DNA of 54,059 nucleotides from Burkholderiaceae bacterium (GCA_013360485.1 JABWBN010000005.1:1-54059), one strand, 5' to 3'; positions 36,415 to 45,835 are shown, counted from the stretch's first letter. The notes: generated by a model not told the origin, from the sequence alone. Translations and numbers: made by a program.

Positions 36415-36546
36415 TCAGAAGCAGGCCCAGAGCCGATTGGCCAGGTCGACCATCAGATGCGGGTTCAGGTAAGCCAGGAAGACGGCAAACAGCACGCCGG
36501 CAATGAGTAACCACAAAACCCATCGGCGGACGAACTGGAGGGACAT
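36415..36546 (-). CDS. 43-residue single-span membrane protein
   Basis: MSLQFVRRWVLWLLIAGVLF..., one hydrophobic helix at about residues 8-27, a conserved-looking tail NPHLMVDLANRLWACF. It starts 11 bp after the MFS stop codon and ends 14 bp before the methyltransferase start, so it is clearly placed between two genes of one transcript. The net-positive N-terminus (RR before the helix) suggests a cytoplasmic N-terminus. Microproteins with a similar LAD/NRLWACF-like ending occur in Burkholderiales, as far as I recall. Function unknown. Confidence 0.65.
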   Translation of the reverse strand: MSLQFVRRWVLWLLIAGVLFAVFLAYLNPHLMVDLANRLWACF

Positions 36547-36557
36547 GTGCGATCCGA

Positions 36558-37778
36558 TCAGGCAGCCTGTGCCACGGTGTCGCGTTGGACGGCCGTCTCG
36601 CGCACCGGCAGGTTGACAAGGGCGGCGAAGACGCCCAATGCGATGGCCAGCCACCACACCAGCGTGTAGCTGCCGGTGAGGTCGTACAACCGACCGCCCA
36701 TCCACACGCCGAGGAACGACCCCACCTGATGGCTGAAGAACACGAAGCCGCTGAGCATCGACAGGTACCGAACGCCGAACACCTGCGCCACGATCGCATT
36801 GGTCGGCGGCACCGTGGACAGCCACAGCAGGCCCATGGTGGCCGAGAAGAGGTACACGCTCATGGGCGTGATGGGAAGCGCCAGGAACACGACGATGGCC
36901 AGCGATCGCAGTGTGTAGATGGCGGCCAGGATGTATCGGCGTGCGATGTGCTGGCCCAGTACGCCGACGCCGTAGGTGCCGAACACGTTGAAAAGCCCGA
37001 TGAGGGCCAGAGCCACGGTGGCAACTTCCGGCGCCATCCCTTGGTCCTTCAGGTAGGCGGGCATGTGCACGCCGATGAAGACGACCTGGAACCCGCAGAC
37101 GAAGTAGCCCGCGGTGAGCAACTGGAAGCTGCGATGGCCGAAGGCCTCGCGCACCGCATGACCGACGCTCTGTGCCGGGCCGCTGCCAGCCGCACTGTCT
37201 TGCGGCTCTCGCAGTCCGAACGCCAGCGGTGCGATGGCCAGCGCGGCGCAGGCCAAGACGAACAGCGCGTTCTGCCAACCCCAGTGGGCGATGAGCCAGC
37301 TTTCGACCGGGACCATCAGGAATTGTCCGAACGATCCTGCGGCTGCCGCCACGCCCATGGCCCAGGACCGCCGCTGCGCACTCACATTGCGCCCGATGAC
37401 CCCATAGATCACTGCGTAGGTGGTGCCGGACTGGGCCAGGCCGATCACCAGGCCGGCACTGCCGATGAAGGCAGAGCCGGTGGTGGAGGCCGCCATCAGG
37501 GCCAGGCCGGCGGCATACAGCGCGCTGCCGATCAGGAGCACCCGCCAGGCTCCCCAGCGGTCCGCCAACATACCCGCCAGCGGCCCGGCGGCGCCCCATG
37601 CCAGGTTCTGCACCGCGATCGCGAAGGCGAAGGTCTCTCGGGTCCAGCCTCGGTCCGTGGTGATCGGGCCGAGCCAGAGCCCGAAGCCGTGCCGGATACC
37701 CATCGACAAGGTGACGATGGCAGCGCCGCACAGCAGCACTTGGGTCATGCTCAGGGCGGGTCTGGTCTGCACGGTCAT
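36558..37778 (-). CDS. MFS transporter
   Basis: 406 residues, about 12 transmembrane helices, from MTVQTRPALSMTQVLLCGAAIVTLSMGIRHGFGLWLGPI. The MFS loop 2-3 motif is present in GMLADRWGAWRVLLIG. The MGIRHGFGLWLGP start and VQNLAWGAAGPLAG segment are typical of the oxalate/formate-antiporter-like and monocarboxylate (OFA/MCT) MFS group. The substrate is unknown. It is divergent from parE (108 bp) and is followed by the 43-residue membrane protein and the methyltransferase. Confidence 0.9.
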   Translation of the reverse strand: MTVQTRPALSMTQVLLCGAAIVTLSMGIRHGFGLWLGPITTDRGWTRETFAFAIAVQNLAWGAAGPLAGMLADRWGAWRVLLIGSALYAAGLALMAASTTGSAFIGSAGLVIGLAQSGTTYAVIYGVIGRNVSAQRRSWAMGVAAAAGSFGQFLMVPVESWLIAHWGWQNALFVLACAALAIAPLAFGLREPQDSAAGSGPAQSVGHAVREAFGHRSFQLLTAGYFVCGFQVVFIGVHMPAYLKDQGMAPEVATVALALIGLFNVFGTYGVGVLGQHIARRYILAAIYTLRSLAIVVFLALPITPMSVYLFSATMGLLWLSTVPPTNAIVAQVFGVRYLSMLSGFVFFSHQVGSFLGVWMGGRLYDLTGSYTLVWWLAIALGVFAALVNLPVRETAVQRDTVAQAA

Positions 37779-37784
37779 GCGCGC

Positions 37785-37790
37785 ACTGTA
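37785..37790 (-). promoter_or_regulatory. -10-like TACAGT just before the MFS gene
   Basis: TACAGT on the minus strand ends 6 nt before the MFS ATG, with no Shine-Dalgarno sequence: probable leaderless start. Confidence 0.4.
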
Positions 37791-37872
37791 TCGGAACCGC
37801 CCGGGGTATGCAGAGCCGCCCGATGCGCTCGCGGCCCTGGCATGCCCGGGCGGCAGCGCGGGCGCCCCTCCA

Positions 37873-37878
37873 TAGAAT
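37873..37878 (+). promoter_or_regulatory. -10-like TAGAAT just before parE
   Basis: TAGAAT ends 8 nt before the parE ATG, with no ribosome-binding site between: probable leaderless start, same arrangement as alaS. Confidence 0.5.
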
Positions 37879-37886
37879 GCCCGCAT

Positions 37887-39875
37887 ATGGCAACCACTGT
37901 GAAGCAAGCCCACTACGGCGAGGCGTCGATCCGCGTGCTCAAGGGCCTGGAGCCCGTCAAGCAGCGCCCTGGCATGTACACGCGCACCGAGACGCCGCTG
38001 CACGTCGTGCAGGAGGTGATCGACAACGCAGCTGACGAGGCACTGGCGGGACACGGGCGCCGCATCGGAGTCACGCTGCATTCCGATGGCTCGGTGAGTG
38101 TCGACGACGATGGGCGAGGCATTCCGTTCGGGCTGCACCCCGACGAACAGGTGCCCGTGATCGAGATCGTCTACACGAGGTTGCATGCAGGTGGCAAGTT
38201 CGACAAGGGCGCGGGCGGGGCCTACAGCTTCTCGGGTGGCCTGCACGGCGTGGGCGTGAGCGTGACCAACGCGCTGGCCCGGCGGTTGCAGGTGTCGGTG
38301 TGGCGCGAGGGCCAATGCGCGAGCATCACGTTCTCCGGCGGTGACGTGGTCGAGCCGCTGGTGGTGCGCAAGGCTGTCGCAGGTGAACGACGGCAAGGAA
38401 CCAGCGTACGGGCGTGGCCCGATCCGGTCTACTTTGACAGCATCGAGCTGCCGCGCCACGAACTGATCCACCTGCTGCGCAGCAAGGCCGTGCTGATGCC
38501 GGGCGTCACCGTCACGCTCACCATCGAGCGCGCGGGCCAGAAGGAGCCCGAGCAGCTCACCTGGCTGTACAAGGGTGGCCTGCGCGACTACCTGCTGCAG
38601 GGCCTTCCGTCCGAGCCCCTGATCCCGCTGTTCGAGGGTGAGGCCTATGCGTCGGCGCAGGAGGCCGAGAACTTCGCCGAGGGCGAAGGCGTGGCTTGGT
38701 GCGTGGCATTCACCGATGAGGGCACCCTCCTGCGCGAGAGCTATGTCAACCTCATCCCGACCGTGGCCGGCGGCACACATGAGTCCGGACTGAAGGACGG
38801 CTTGTTCGGTGCCGTCAAGGGCTTCATCGAGCTGCACGCGCTGTGCCCCAAGGGCGTGAAGCTGATGCCCGAAGACGTGTATTCGCGGGCAAGCTTCGTG
38901 CTGTCGGCCAAGGTGCTCGATCCGCAATTTCAGGGCCAGACCAAGGAACGTCTGAACAGCCGCGATGCGCTGCGTCTGGTGTCGTCGTTCACCCGGGCAC
39001 CCCTCGAGTTGTGGCTGAACCAGCATGTCGAGCACGGGCGAAGGCTGGCAGAGTTGGTGATCCGCCAGGCGCAGACGCGCCAGCGGGCCAGCCAGAAGGT
39101 GGAAAAGCGCAAGGGCTCGGGCGTGGCCGTGCTGCCGGGCAAGCTGACCGATTGCGAGAGTCGCGATCTTGCATTCAACGAAGTGTTTCTGGTCGAGGGC
39201 GACTCCGCCGGCGGGTCGGCCAAGATGGGGCGCGACAAGGAGACGCAGGCCATCCTGCCGCTGCGTGGCAAGGTGCTCAATGCCTGGGAGGTCGAACGCG
39301 ATCGTCTATTTGCCAACAACGAAATCCATGACATCTCGGTGGCCATCGGGGTGGATCCGCATGGGCCGCAGGATGCGCCGGACCTGACCGGGTTGCGATA
39401 CGGCAAGGTGTGCATCCTGAGCGATGCCGACGTTGACGGTTCGCACATCCAGGTGCTGCTGCTCACGTTGTTCTTCCGGCACTTTCCCAAGCTGGTGGAG
39501 GCTGGGCACGTGTACGTTGCGAAGCCGCCGCTGTTTCGCGTCGATGCGCCCGCCCGTGGCAAGAAGCCCCTCGCGCGCCTGTATGCGCTCGATGATGCCG
39601 AGCTCGAGGCCATCCTCGACAAGTTGCGCAAGGAAGGCGCCCGCGAAGGTTCCTGGACCATCAACCGCTTCAAGGGCCTGGGGGAGATGAGCGCCGAGCA
39701 CCTGTGGGAGACCACGCTCAACCCCGAGACCCGCCGCCTCTTGCCCGTGGCCTACGGACCGACGGGTTTCGAGGAGACGGTGGCGTGCTTCACGCGGCTG
39801 ATGGGCAAAGGCGAGGCGGCTGCGCGGCGCGAACTGATGGAGTTGCACGGCGATACGGTCGAGGTGGATGTCTGA
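37887..39875 (+). CDS. parE: DNA topoisomerase IV subunit B
   Basis: 662 residues from the ATG at 37887. GHKL ATPase: VLKGLEPVKQRPGMYTRT, EVIDNAADEALAGHG (Glu/Asn for ATP-Mg), DDDGRGIPFGLHP and GGLHGVGVSVTNALA. Transducer then TOPRIM: the acidic VFLVEGDSAGGSAKMGRD, LRGKVLNAWEV and the metal site ILSDADVDGSHIQVLLLTLFFRHFP. C-terminal RFKGLGEMSAEHLWETTLNPETR. Length and the EPVKQRPGMYT start fit ParE rather than GyrB. With ParC it decatenates daughter chromosomes. parC lies 3.5 kb downstream, the two being separated by four other ORFs. Confidence 0.97.
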   Translation: MATTVKQAHYGEASIRVLKGLEPVKQRPGMYTRTETPLHVVQEVIDNAADEALAGHGRRIGVTLHSDGSVSVDDDGRGIPFGLHPDEQVPVIEIVYTRLHAGGKFDKGAGGAYSFSGGLHGVGVSVTNALARRLQVSVWREGQCASITFSGGDVVEPLVVRKAVAGERRQGTSVRAWPDPVYFDSIELPRHELIHLLRSKAVLMPGVTVTLTIERAGQKEPEQLTWLYKGGLRDYLLQGLPSEPLIPLFEGEAYASAQEAENFAEGEGVAWCVAFTDEGTLLRESYVNLIPTVAGGTHESGLKDGLFGAVKGFIELHALCPKGVKLMPEDVYSRASFVLSAKVLDPQFQGQTKERLNSRDALRLVSSFTRAPLELWLNQHVEHGRRLAELVIRQAQTRQRASQKVEKRKGSGVAVLPGKLTDCESRDLAFNEVFLVEGDSAGGSAKMGRDKETQAILPLRGKVLNAWEVERDRLFANNEIHDISVAIGVDPHGPQDAPDLTGLRYGKVCILSDADVDGSHIQVLLLTLFFRHFPKLVEAGHVYVAKPPLFRVDAPARGKKPLARLYALDDAELEAILDKLRKEGAREGSWTINRFKGLGEMSAEHLWETTLNPETRRLLPVAYGPTGFEETVACFTRLMGKGEAAARRELMELHGDTVEVDV

Positions 39876-39980
39876 CCAGGTGACCCGCTGGTTTTCCCGC
39901 CCCCCTCGGTTGAAGGGGTGCCCGCGCTAGAGCGGCCTGGGAGACTTCCGACTTTCAACCTAGATGGTCGGAGTGTGTTC

Positions 39981-41537
39981 ATGTCCAAATCCAAGACCCT
40001 GATCGCGTCGGCGTGCGCGGCACTGGGGCTCGCCGGCGCAATGCTGGCCGTTCCGATGGCCGCACAGGCGCAGGACGGCCAGCGCGTGCGCATGATCGTG
40101 GCCTACAAGGATGGCCAGGGCGCCGCCATGCGGGCAGCGGTTGCCCGCCTCGGTGGCAAGGTGGTGGTCGACCTCGATGAGGTCAATGCGTTTGCCGTGG
40201 TTCTGCCGCGCAGGGCAGTGGCGGTGCTGCAGCGCGCCAAGGGCCTTGATTTCGCCGAAGAGGACTCGGTCCGCAAGGCCTTTGCAGCCGGGCGTACCCG
40301 CGTCGCCGCTGCCGCGGGCGGCCAGGTGGTGCCCTATGGCATTCCTATGGTGCAGGCCGACCAGGTGTCCGACGCCACCGCATCTGCGCGCAAGCTGTGC
40401 ATCGTCGATTCGGGTATCGATGGCGCCCACGAAGACCTCGTCGGCATTCCGATGGATGGCGCCAACCACACGGCTTCGGGATCCTGGAACACCGATGAGA
40501 ATTCGCACGGCACGCACGTTGCCGGCACCGTGGCGGCGGTCAACAACACCGTTGGGGTGATCGGCGTGATGCCCAACAAGCAGATCAGCTTGTACATCTC
40601 CAAGGTGTTCGATGCAGCGGGCACTGCCTCCACGTCGACCATCATCAAAGGCATGCTGGCGTGCAACCGCGCTGGCGCCAACGTGGTGAGCATGTCGCTG
40701 GGTGGGTCCAAGGCGAGCAAGCTCGAAGAAAAGGTCGTGAACTTCATGACCGGCCGCAACATCCTCATCATCGCTGCGGCGGGCAACGCGGGCACCACCG
40801 CCGTGTCCTATCCGGCCGGTTTCGCGAACGTGATGTCGGTCGCGGCGGTCGACTCCAGCGCAGCCTGGGCCAGCTTCTCGCAATACAACCCCGACGTCGA
40901 GATCGCGGCACCGGGCGTGGCGGTGCTGTCCACGGTGCCGGCGGGCGCTGGCTCGGAAGCCACCACTGATGTCGGCGGCACGGCCTATCCGGTCATCGGC
41001 ATGGCCGGCTCGCCGATGCTGAGCGCCAGCGGTGCGCTGGCTGACTTCGGAACCGGGGAGGTTCCCAGCGACATGACCGGCAAGGTGTGCCTCATCCAAC
41101 GCGGCAACATCTCGTTTTCCGACAAGGTGCTGAACTGCCAGAACAGCGGCGGCGTGGCGGCCATCATCTACAACAACGTGGCCGGCCCGCTCAATGGCAC
41201 GCTCGGCGATGTGGTCACGACCATCCCCTCGGTCGGGGCATCCGATACCGATGGTGCGTCGATGCTGACGAAGCTGGGCCAGACGGCGAGTGTGGCTGTT
41301 ACGCCGACGAGCTACGCACTGTTCAATGGCACCTCGATGGCCACGCCGCATGCCTCGGCGGTGGCAGCGCTGGTCTGGAGCCGCCACACCAACTGTACGG
41401 CGGCGCAGATCCGCGACTCGTTGAACAAGAGCGCAATGGATCTCGGACCGGCCGGGCGTGACGACAAGTTCGGCTATGGGCTGGTGCAGGCCAAGGCCGC
41501 GGACGATCGGATCGACAGCCTGGGCTGCGGCAACTGA
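39981..41537 (+). CDS. Secreted subtilisin-like (S8) serine protease with PA domain
   Basis: 518 residues from the ATG at 39981 (GGAG 7 nt upstream). Signal peptide MSKSKTLIASACAALGLAGAMLAVPMAAQAQ; an I9-like propeptide (VRMIVAYKDGQGAAMRAAVARLGGKVVVDLDEVNAFAVVLP) up to about residue 105; then the S8 domain with Asp143 (IVDSGID), His176 (SHGTHVAG) and Ser452 (NGTSMATPHASA). Between the second and third catalytic parts, at about 320-440, sits a protease-associated (PA) domain (GKVCLIQRGNISFSDKVLNCQNSGGVAAIIYNN), as in lactocepin/Vpr-type proteases. It should be a self-activating extracellular or periplasmic protease. It stands alone between parE and a GNAT gene. Confidence 0.94.
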   Translation: MSKSKTLIASACAALGLAGAMLAVPMAAQAQDGQRVRMIVAYKDGQGAAMRAAVARLGGKVVVDLDEVNAFAVVLPRRAVAVLQRAKGLDFAEEDSVRKAFAAGRTRVAAAAGGQVVPYGIPMVQADQVSDATASARKLCIVDSGIDGAHEDLVGIPMDGANHTASGSWNTDENSHGTHVAGTVAAVNNTVGVIGVMPNKQISLYISKVFDAAGTASTSTIIKGMLACNRAGANVVSMSLGGSKASKLEEKVVNFMTGRNILIIAAAGNAGTTAVSYPAGFANVMSVAAVDSSAAWASFSQYNPDVEIAAPGVAVLSTVPAGAGSEATTDVGGTAYPVIGMAGSPMLSASGALADFGTGEVPSDMTGKVCLIQRGNISFSDKVLNCQNSGGVAAIIYNNVAGPLNGTLGDVVTTIPSVGASDTDGASMLTKLGQTASVAVTPTSYALFNGTSMATPHASAVAALVWSRHTNCTAAQIRDSLNKSAMDLGPAGRDDKFGYGLVQAKAADDRIDSLGCGN

Positions 41538-41557
41538 CGAGCGATTCGTCCACGGCA

Positions 41558-41591
41558 GCCCGCGCCCGTTGACGAAGTAGGGGGCGCGGGC
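41558..41591 (+). terminator. Hairpin after the subtilase gene
   Basis: 10-bp GC-only stem GCCCGCGCCC / GGGCGCGGGC with a 14-nt loop, 20 bp after the subtilase stop. No U-tract follows, so it is a weak intrinsic terminator or a 3'-protecting stem. Confidence 0.5.
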
Positions 41592-41693
41592 CGTCGGAAC
41601 ATGCGGGCCGCCATCGTGCGGCCCGTCGCTCTCCTGGCCCAGGCGCCCCGGAGCGAAAGGGAGTACGCCGCCGAGTGCCCGCGGCCGGCCGGG

Positions 41694-41699
41694 CACAAT
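41694..41699 (+). promoter_or_regulatory. -10-like CACAAT just before the GNAT gene
   Basis: CACAAT ends 9 nt before the ATG at 41709, with no ribosome site between: probable leaderless start. Confidence 0.35.
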
Positions 41700-41708
41700 G
41701 CCTGCGCC

Positions 41709-42245
41709 ATGACAGCGCCCCCGACTCGCCTGCGGCTGCGGCCGACCATGCTCAGCGACCTCGACTATGTCGTTGGCGTCGAGGTCGATGCCCACAACCT
41801 GCCGTTCATTACGCCCTGGGAGCGCATGCAGCACGAGGGGGCGGTGCGGTTCCCGGATTTCCGTCACTTCATCGTCGAGGCGGGCGAGGACTATGAGCGC
41901 GCAGGGTTCGTGATCCTGCAAGGCTGCCGCAACCCGCACCGCAGCGTCGAACTCAAGCGCATCGTCTTGCAGCCCAAGGGTCAGGGGTACGGCCGTGCGT
42001 GTGTACGCCTGCTCAAGCGCATGGCGTTCAGCGACCTGAGCGCACACCGCTTCTGGCTCGATGTGAAACAGCTCAACAGCCGCGCGCTTGCGCTCTACGC
42101 CAGCGAGGGTTTCGTGGAAGAAGGCCGACTGCGCGAGAGCGTGCGGGTCACGATCAACGGCGCCGACGGATACGATACGCTCATCGTGATGGCCATGCTC
42201 GACCGCGAGTACCAGGCCCGGGTTGCACTCGGGCAGGAGGGTTGA
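41709..42245 (+). CDS. GNAT-family N-acetyltransferase (RimJ/RimL-like)
   Basis: 178 residues from MTAPPTRLRLRPTMLSDLDYVVGVEVDAHN. Motif A is VELKRIVLQPKGQGYGRACVRLLKRMAF, with the Q-G-x-G-R/K acetyl-CoA loop; then HRFWLDVKQLNSRALALYASEGFVEEGRLRESV and YDTLIVMAML. This pattern (RFWLDV..N..A..LY...GF..EG..R) is that of ribosomal-protein alanine or small-molecule acetyltransferases. The exact substrate is unknown. Its TGA overlaps the A of the next ATG (TGATG), so the lytic transglycosylase is translationally coupled. Confidence 0.88.
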   Translation: MTAPPTRLRLRPTMLSDLDYVVGVEVDAHNLPFITPWERMQHEGAVRFPDFRHFIVEAGEDYERAGFVILQGCRNPHRSVELKRIVLQPKGQGYGRACVRLLKRMAFSDLSAHRFWLDVKQLNSRALALYASEGFVEEGRLRESVRVTINGADGYDTLIVMAMLDREYQARVALGQEG

Positions 42246-42940
42246 TGCGCCTGCGATTGCTGGCCGTGGCCGTGGCGCTGCTGTGCACTGGCGCCTCGGC
42301 CCGCGCCGAGTTGTGGGCATGGATCGACGGTCGTGGCGTGGCTCATGTCGCGCAACGACCACTGGATGCGCGTTACCGGCCGGTCCTGGGATCCCATCAT
42401 GGGCCCGCCCAGCGCGTAGCGGGCAAGGCCGACGCGGTGGCCGGTTTGCTCGCCTGGATCGAGATCGCGCCGCAGGTTCGCGCGATGAGACCGTGGCTGA
42501 GAGACGCGGCGCGCCTCCACGGCGTGGATGTCGAACTGCTGACGGCATTGATCGCGGTCGAATCGGGATTCGATGCGACAGCGGTCTCGCCTCGGGGCGC
42601 AATGGGCCTGATGCAACTGACGCTCGAGTCGGCCAGCCGCTACGCAGGCGCAACCACCGCGCAACGCTCGCTGGATGTGGCGCTGCTGGAGCCGCGCACC
42701 AACATCCACATCGGTGCCCGGATGCTGGCCGACCTGTTGCGCCGCTTCGGCCGTGTCGACTTGGCACTGGCGGCGTGGAACGCAGGGGAAGGCACCGTGC
42801 GGCGTCATGGGGGCGCCGTGCCACCGATTGCCGAGACGCGTGGTCACGTGCAACTCGTGCTCGAACTGTACTGGGCAATGCTGCAGCGCAGCCAGCGGGT
42901 CACTCGAATCCAATTGGCCGTGGCACCCGTGACGCCCTGA
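42245..42940 (+). CDS. Lytic transglycosylase (SLT family) with DUF4124-like N-terminus
   Basis: 231 residues from the ATG at 42245. Signal peptide MRLRLLAVAVALLCTGASARA; then ELWAWIDGRGVAHVAQRPLDARY, a DUF4124-like strand-turn motif common in exported betaproteobacterial proteins; then the goose-lysozyme-like SLT domain: DVELLTALIAVESGFDATAVSPRGAMGLMQLTLESA (catalytic Glu in AVESGF) and NIHIGARMLADLLRRFGRVDLALAAWNAGEGTVRRHGG. It cleaves peptidoglycan glycan strands to 1,6-anhydro ends in the periplasm. A similar transglycosylase often sits near parC in Burkholderiales. Confidence 0.93.
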   Translation: MRLRLLAVAVALLCTGASARAELWAWIDGRGVAHVAQRPLDARYRPVLGSHHGPAQRVAGKADAVAGLLAWIEIAPQVRAMRPWLRDAARLHGVDVELLTALIAVESGFDATAVSPRGAMGLMQLTLESASRYAGATTAQRSLDVALLEPRTNIHIGARMLADLLRRFGRVDLALAAWNAGEGTVRRHGGAVPPIAETRGHVQLVLELYWAMLQRSQRVTRIQLAVAPVTP

Positions 42941-42996
42941 GCGGAGGATGCAGCACAGCCGGCCTCAACTCTTGAGGGCACTCGCGTCGCAATCCG

Positions 42997-43350
42997 ATGC
43001 CCCGGTTCGTCGTCGGTGCGGCGGTTGGGTTGGTGGGGCTGGTCTGCGCCACAGCGGCACGGGCGCAACCCGACAGGGCCGCTTGCGCAGGCGAGGGTGA
43101 GATCGGTCGATGCACAGGCGACGCGATGGTGCGCTGTGGTGCGCAGGGGCGCGATGCCCATCGAGAAACGAGCAACGGCGTTTCGTGCACCAACGGCGCC
43201 TTTGACTCCGACTCGGCGCCCCGGGCAGCCCAAACGTTACGAGCGCTTGCGCATGCGCGGGTAGGTCGCCGCGGCCCGCAGGCGGCACGGCACAATGCGG
43301 GCCCCGGCGCCGGTGTGGCCGGCGCCGGTGTTCCCCAAATTTGCCTGTGA
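42997..43350 (+). CDS. Possible small Cys-rich secreted protein
   Basis: 117 codons in the 413-bp space between the transglycosylase and parC. The N-terminus is a clean signal peptide (MPRFVVGAAVGLVGLVCATAARAQ), followed by five or six Cys in about 45 residues with the rhythm C-(GEGEIGR)-C-(GDAMVR)-C ... GVSCTNGAF, resembling short Cys repeats of secreted bacterial proteins. After about residue 75 the sequence is low-complexity Arg/Ala/Gly, as in readthrough, and it stops 3 bp before the parC ATG. No ribosome site is evident. It may be a short real gene, or a chance frame; the rest of this gap holds nothing else recognisable. Confidence 0.4.
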   Translation: MPRFVVGAAVGLVGLVCATAARAQPDRAACAGEGEIGRCTGDAMVRCGAQGRDAHRETSNGVSCTNGAFDSDSAPRAAQTLRALAHARVGRRGPQAARHNAGPGAGVAGAGVPQICL

Positions 43351-43353
43351 CGC

Positions 43354-45681
43354 ATGCCTGAACAGATCTCCCTGATGCCGCCGGCGCCGCCGCCGTCCGA
43401 TGACGCCATCACGCTCGCGCAGTACGCGCAGCGCGCGTACCTGGAATATGCACTCAGCGTGGTGAAGGGCCGCGCGTTGCCTGATGTGTGCGATGGCGCC
43501 AAGCCGGTGCAGCGCCGCATCCTGTATGCCATGCAGCGCATGGGCTTGGTCCATGCGGGCGGGTCCGGCCCGAAGCCGGTGAAGAGCGCGCGCGTGGTGG
43601 GCGACGTGCTGGGCAAGTACCACCCGCATGGCGACCAGGCCGCCTATGACGCCATGGTACGCATGGCGCAGGACTTCAGCCTGCGCTACCCGCTGGTCGA
43701 TGGCCAGGGCAATTTCGGCAGCCGCGACGGCGATGGTGCTGCCGCCATGCGCTACACCGAGGCGCGCCTGACGCCGATCGCGCGGCTGCTGCTCGACGAG
43801 ATCGACGAGGGCACCGTCGACTTCGTGCCCAACTACGATGGCAGCACCGAGGAACCGCGGCTGCTGCCGGCACGGCTGCCCTTCGTGCTGCTCAACGGCG
43901 CCTCGGGCATTGCGGTGGGCCTGGCCACCGAGATTCCCAGCCACAACCTGCGCGAGGTGGCCGCCGCTGCGGTCGCCCTGATCCGCGACGATCGGCTGAC
44001 CGACGACGACCTGCACGCGCTGCTGCCGGGCCCGGACTTCCCGGGCGGCGGCCAGATCATCTCCAGCGATGCCGAGATCCGGGAGGCCTATGCGAGCGGG
44101 CGCGGCAGCCTGAAGGTGCGCGCGCGGTGGAAGATCGAAGACCTGGCCCGCGGACAGTGGCAACTGGTGGTGACGGAGCTCGCCCCGGGCACCAGCGCGC
44201 AGAAGGTTCTGGAGGAGATCGAGGAACTCACCAACCCGAAGGTCAAGTCGGGCAAGAAGTCGCTCACGGCCGAGCAGACCCAACTCAAGGCCGCGGTGCT
44301 GGCCGTACTTGACGCCGTTCGTGACGAGGCGGGCAAGGACGCCGCCGTTCGGCTGGTGTTCGAACCGCGCAGCCGCAGCGTCGAACCCCAGGACCTGGCG
44401 CGCACGCTGCTGGCCCACACCAGCCTGGAAACCAGCGCGCCGGTGAACCTCACCATGGTCGGCAGCGACGGCAGGCCGACTCAGAAGAGCCTGCGCCGGA
44501 TCCTCACCGAGTGGGTGGCGTTTCGCCAGCTCACGGTGCAACGGCGCACCACGCATCGCCTGGGCAAGGTGCGCGATCGCATCCACGTGCTCGAAGGGCG
44601 GCAGCTGGTGCTGCTGAACATCGACGAGGTGATCCGCATCATCCGGCAGTCCGACGAGCCCAAGGCATCGCTGATCGCGCGCTTCGCGCTGAGCGACCGC
44701 CAGGCAGAAGACATCCTCGAGATCCGGTTGCGCCAATTGGCTCGGCTGGAGGCATTGAAGATCGAGCAGGAGCTGGCCGAGCTGCGCACCGAGCAAGAAA
44801 AGCTGGCCGAGATCCTGGCCAGCCCGGCGGCGCTGCGCCGCACGCTCATCCGCGAGATCGAGGCCGATGCCAAGGCCCACGGCGATGCTCGCCGCACCTT
44901 GATCCAGGCCGACAAGCGCGTGGTGGCCGAAATCAAGGTGGTCGACGAACCGGTGACGGTGGTGGTCAGCCTCAAGGGTTGGGTGCGCGCGCTCAAGGGC
45001 CACGAACTCGATGCCGCCACGTTGGCGTTCAAGCCCGGCGATGGCCTTTACGGCACCTTTGCCTGCCGCAGCGTCGAGACCTTGCTGGTCTTCGGCAGTG
45101 CCGCCAAGGGCAGCGGGCGCGTCTACTCGGTTCCGGTGGCGTCGCTGCCAGGCGGTCGCGGTGACGGCCAGCCCATCACGAGCCTGATCGATCTGGAACC
45201 GGGCACACACCCCGTGCATTACTACGCCGGTCCCGCCGACGCCACGTTGTTGCTGGCCAATACGGGCGGCTACGGCCTGTTGGCGCGTGCCGGTGACATG
45301 CAAGGTCGCCAGAAAGGGGGGAAGAGCTTCCTCACGTTGGGCGACAGCGACCGGGTACTGCCACCGGTTGCGCTCAGTCCGGCGCACCGGCAGGTGGCCT
45401 GCCTGGCGATGGATGGACGACTGTTGCTGTTCCCACTGGACGAGCTCAAGCTGCAGCCCAACGGCGGCAAGGGCCTGACGCTGATGGACGTCGACGAACA
45501 GTCGCCGCTGGTCTCCGTCGCCACCTGTGCAGAGCAACTGCGCGTGATGGGCAGCGGCCGTGGCGGCAAGCCGCGCGAGGAGGAACTGCGTAGTGCCGGG
45601 CTGGCCGCGTACCACGGCCGCCGGGCCCGCAAAGGACGCAAGGTCGAGGGCTTGCTGAAGGTGTTGCGCGTCGTCGCCTGA
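43354..45681 (+). CDS. parC: DNA topoisomerase IV subunit A
   Basis: 775 residues. Winged-helix/tower domain: [37 protein letters not shown], the [41 protein letters not shown] segment and the active-site Tyr134 in [14 protein letters not shown]. Coiled coil and GyrA-like core to about residue 500; C-terminal beta-pinwheel with degenerate blades ([55 protein letters not shown]) lacking a GyrA box, as expected for ParC. The quinolone-region Ser80 equivalent is Gln (HGDQAAYD), as in related betaproteobacteria. It pairs with ParE to separate linked chromosomes. Confidence 0.97.
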   Translation: MPEQISLMPPAPPPSDDAITLAQYAQRAYLEYALSVVKGRALPDVCDGAKPVQRRILYAMQRMGLVHAGGSGPKPVKSARVVGDVLGKYHPHGDQAAYDAMVRMAQDFSLRYPLVDGQGNFGSRDGDGAAAMRYTEARLTPIARLLLDEIDEGTVDFVPNYDGSTEEPRLLPARLPFVLLNGASGIAVGLATEIPSHNLREVAAAAVALIRDDRLTDDDLHALLPGPDFPGGGQIISSDAEIREAYASGRGSLKVRARWKIEDLARGQWQLVVTELAPGTSAQKVLEEIEELTNPKVKSGKKSLTAEQTQLKAAVLAVLDAVRDEAGKDAAVRLVFEPRSRSVEPQDLARTLLAHTSLETSAPVNLTMVGSDGRPTQKSLRRILTEWVAFRQLTVQRRTTHRLGKVRDRIHVLEGRQLVLLNIDEVIRIIRQSDEPKASLIARFALSDRQAEDILEIRLRQLARLEALKIEQELAELRTEQEKLAEILASPAALRRTLIREIEADAKAHGDARRTLIQADKRVVAEIKVVDEPVTVVVSLKGWVRALKGHELDAATLAFKPGDGLYGTFACRSVETLLVFGSAAKGSGRVYSVPVASLPGGRGDGQPITSLIDLEPGTHPVHYYAGPADATLLLANTGGYGLLARAGDMQGRQKGGKSFLTLGDSDRVLPPVALSPAHRQVACLAMDGRLLLFPLDELKLQPNGGKGLTLMDVDEQSPLVSVATCAEQLRVMGSGRGGKPREEELRSAGLAAYHGRRARKGRKVEGLLKVLRVVA

Positions 45682-45835
45682 AGCCCACGTCCCGGGTAAG
45701 CCTGCCCCGGACGCACACCCACTGCGGGTTAGACTGGCCCGCGCAAGGTTGGGGCGCAATCTCGAGGGGCCCGGCTGGTCGGGGCCCGCCGCACATGCGG
45801 CATGCGCCTCGATTTGCGACAGGAGACACCTGCCC

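Noticed and set aside
37887-39875. Long frame upstream of parE back to 36585
   Set aside because: The upstream part is a shadow of the MFS gene on the other strand; ParE similarity begins at 37887.
43354-45681. Gln instead of Ser at the ParC quinolone-resistance position
   Set aside because: To my knowledge this is the usual residue in related betaproteobacterial ParC, so it is not evidence of acquired resistance.
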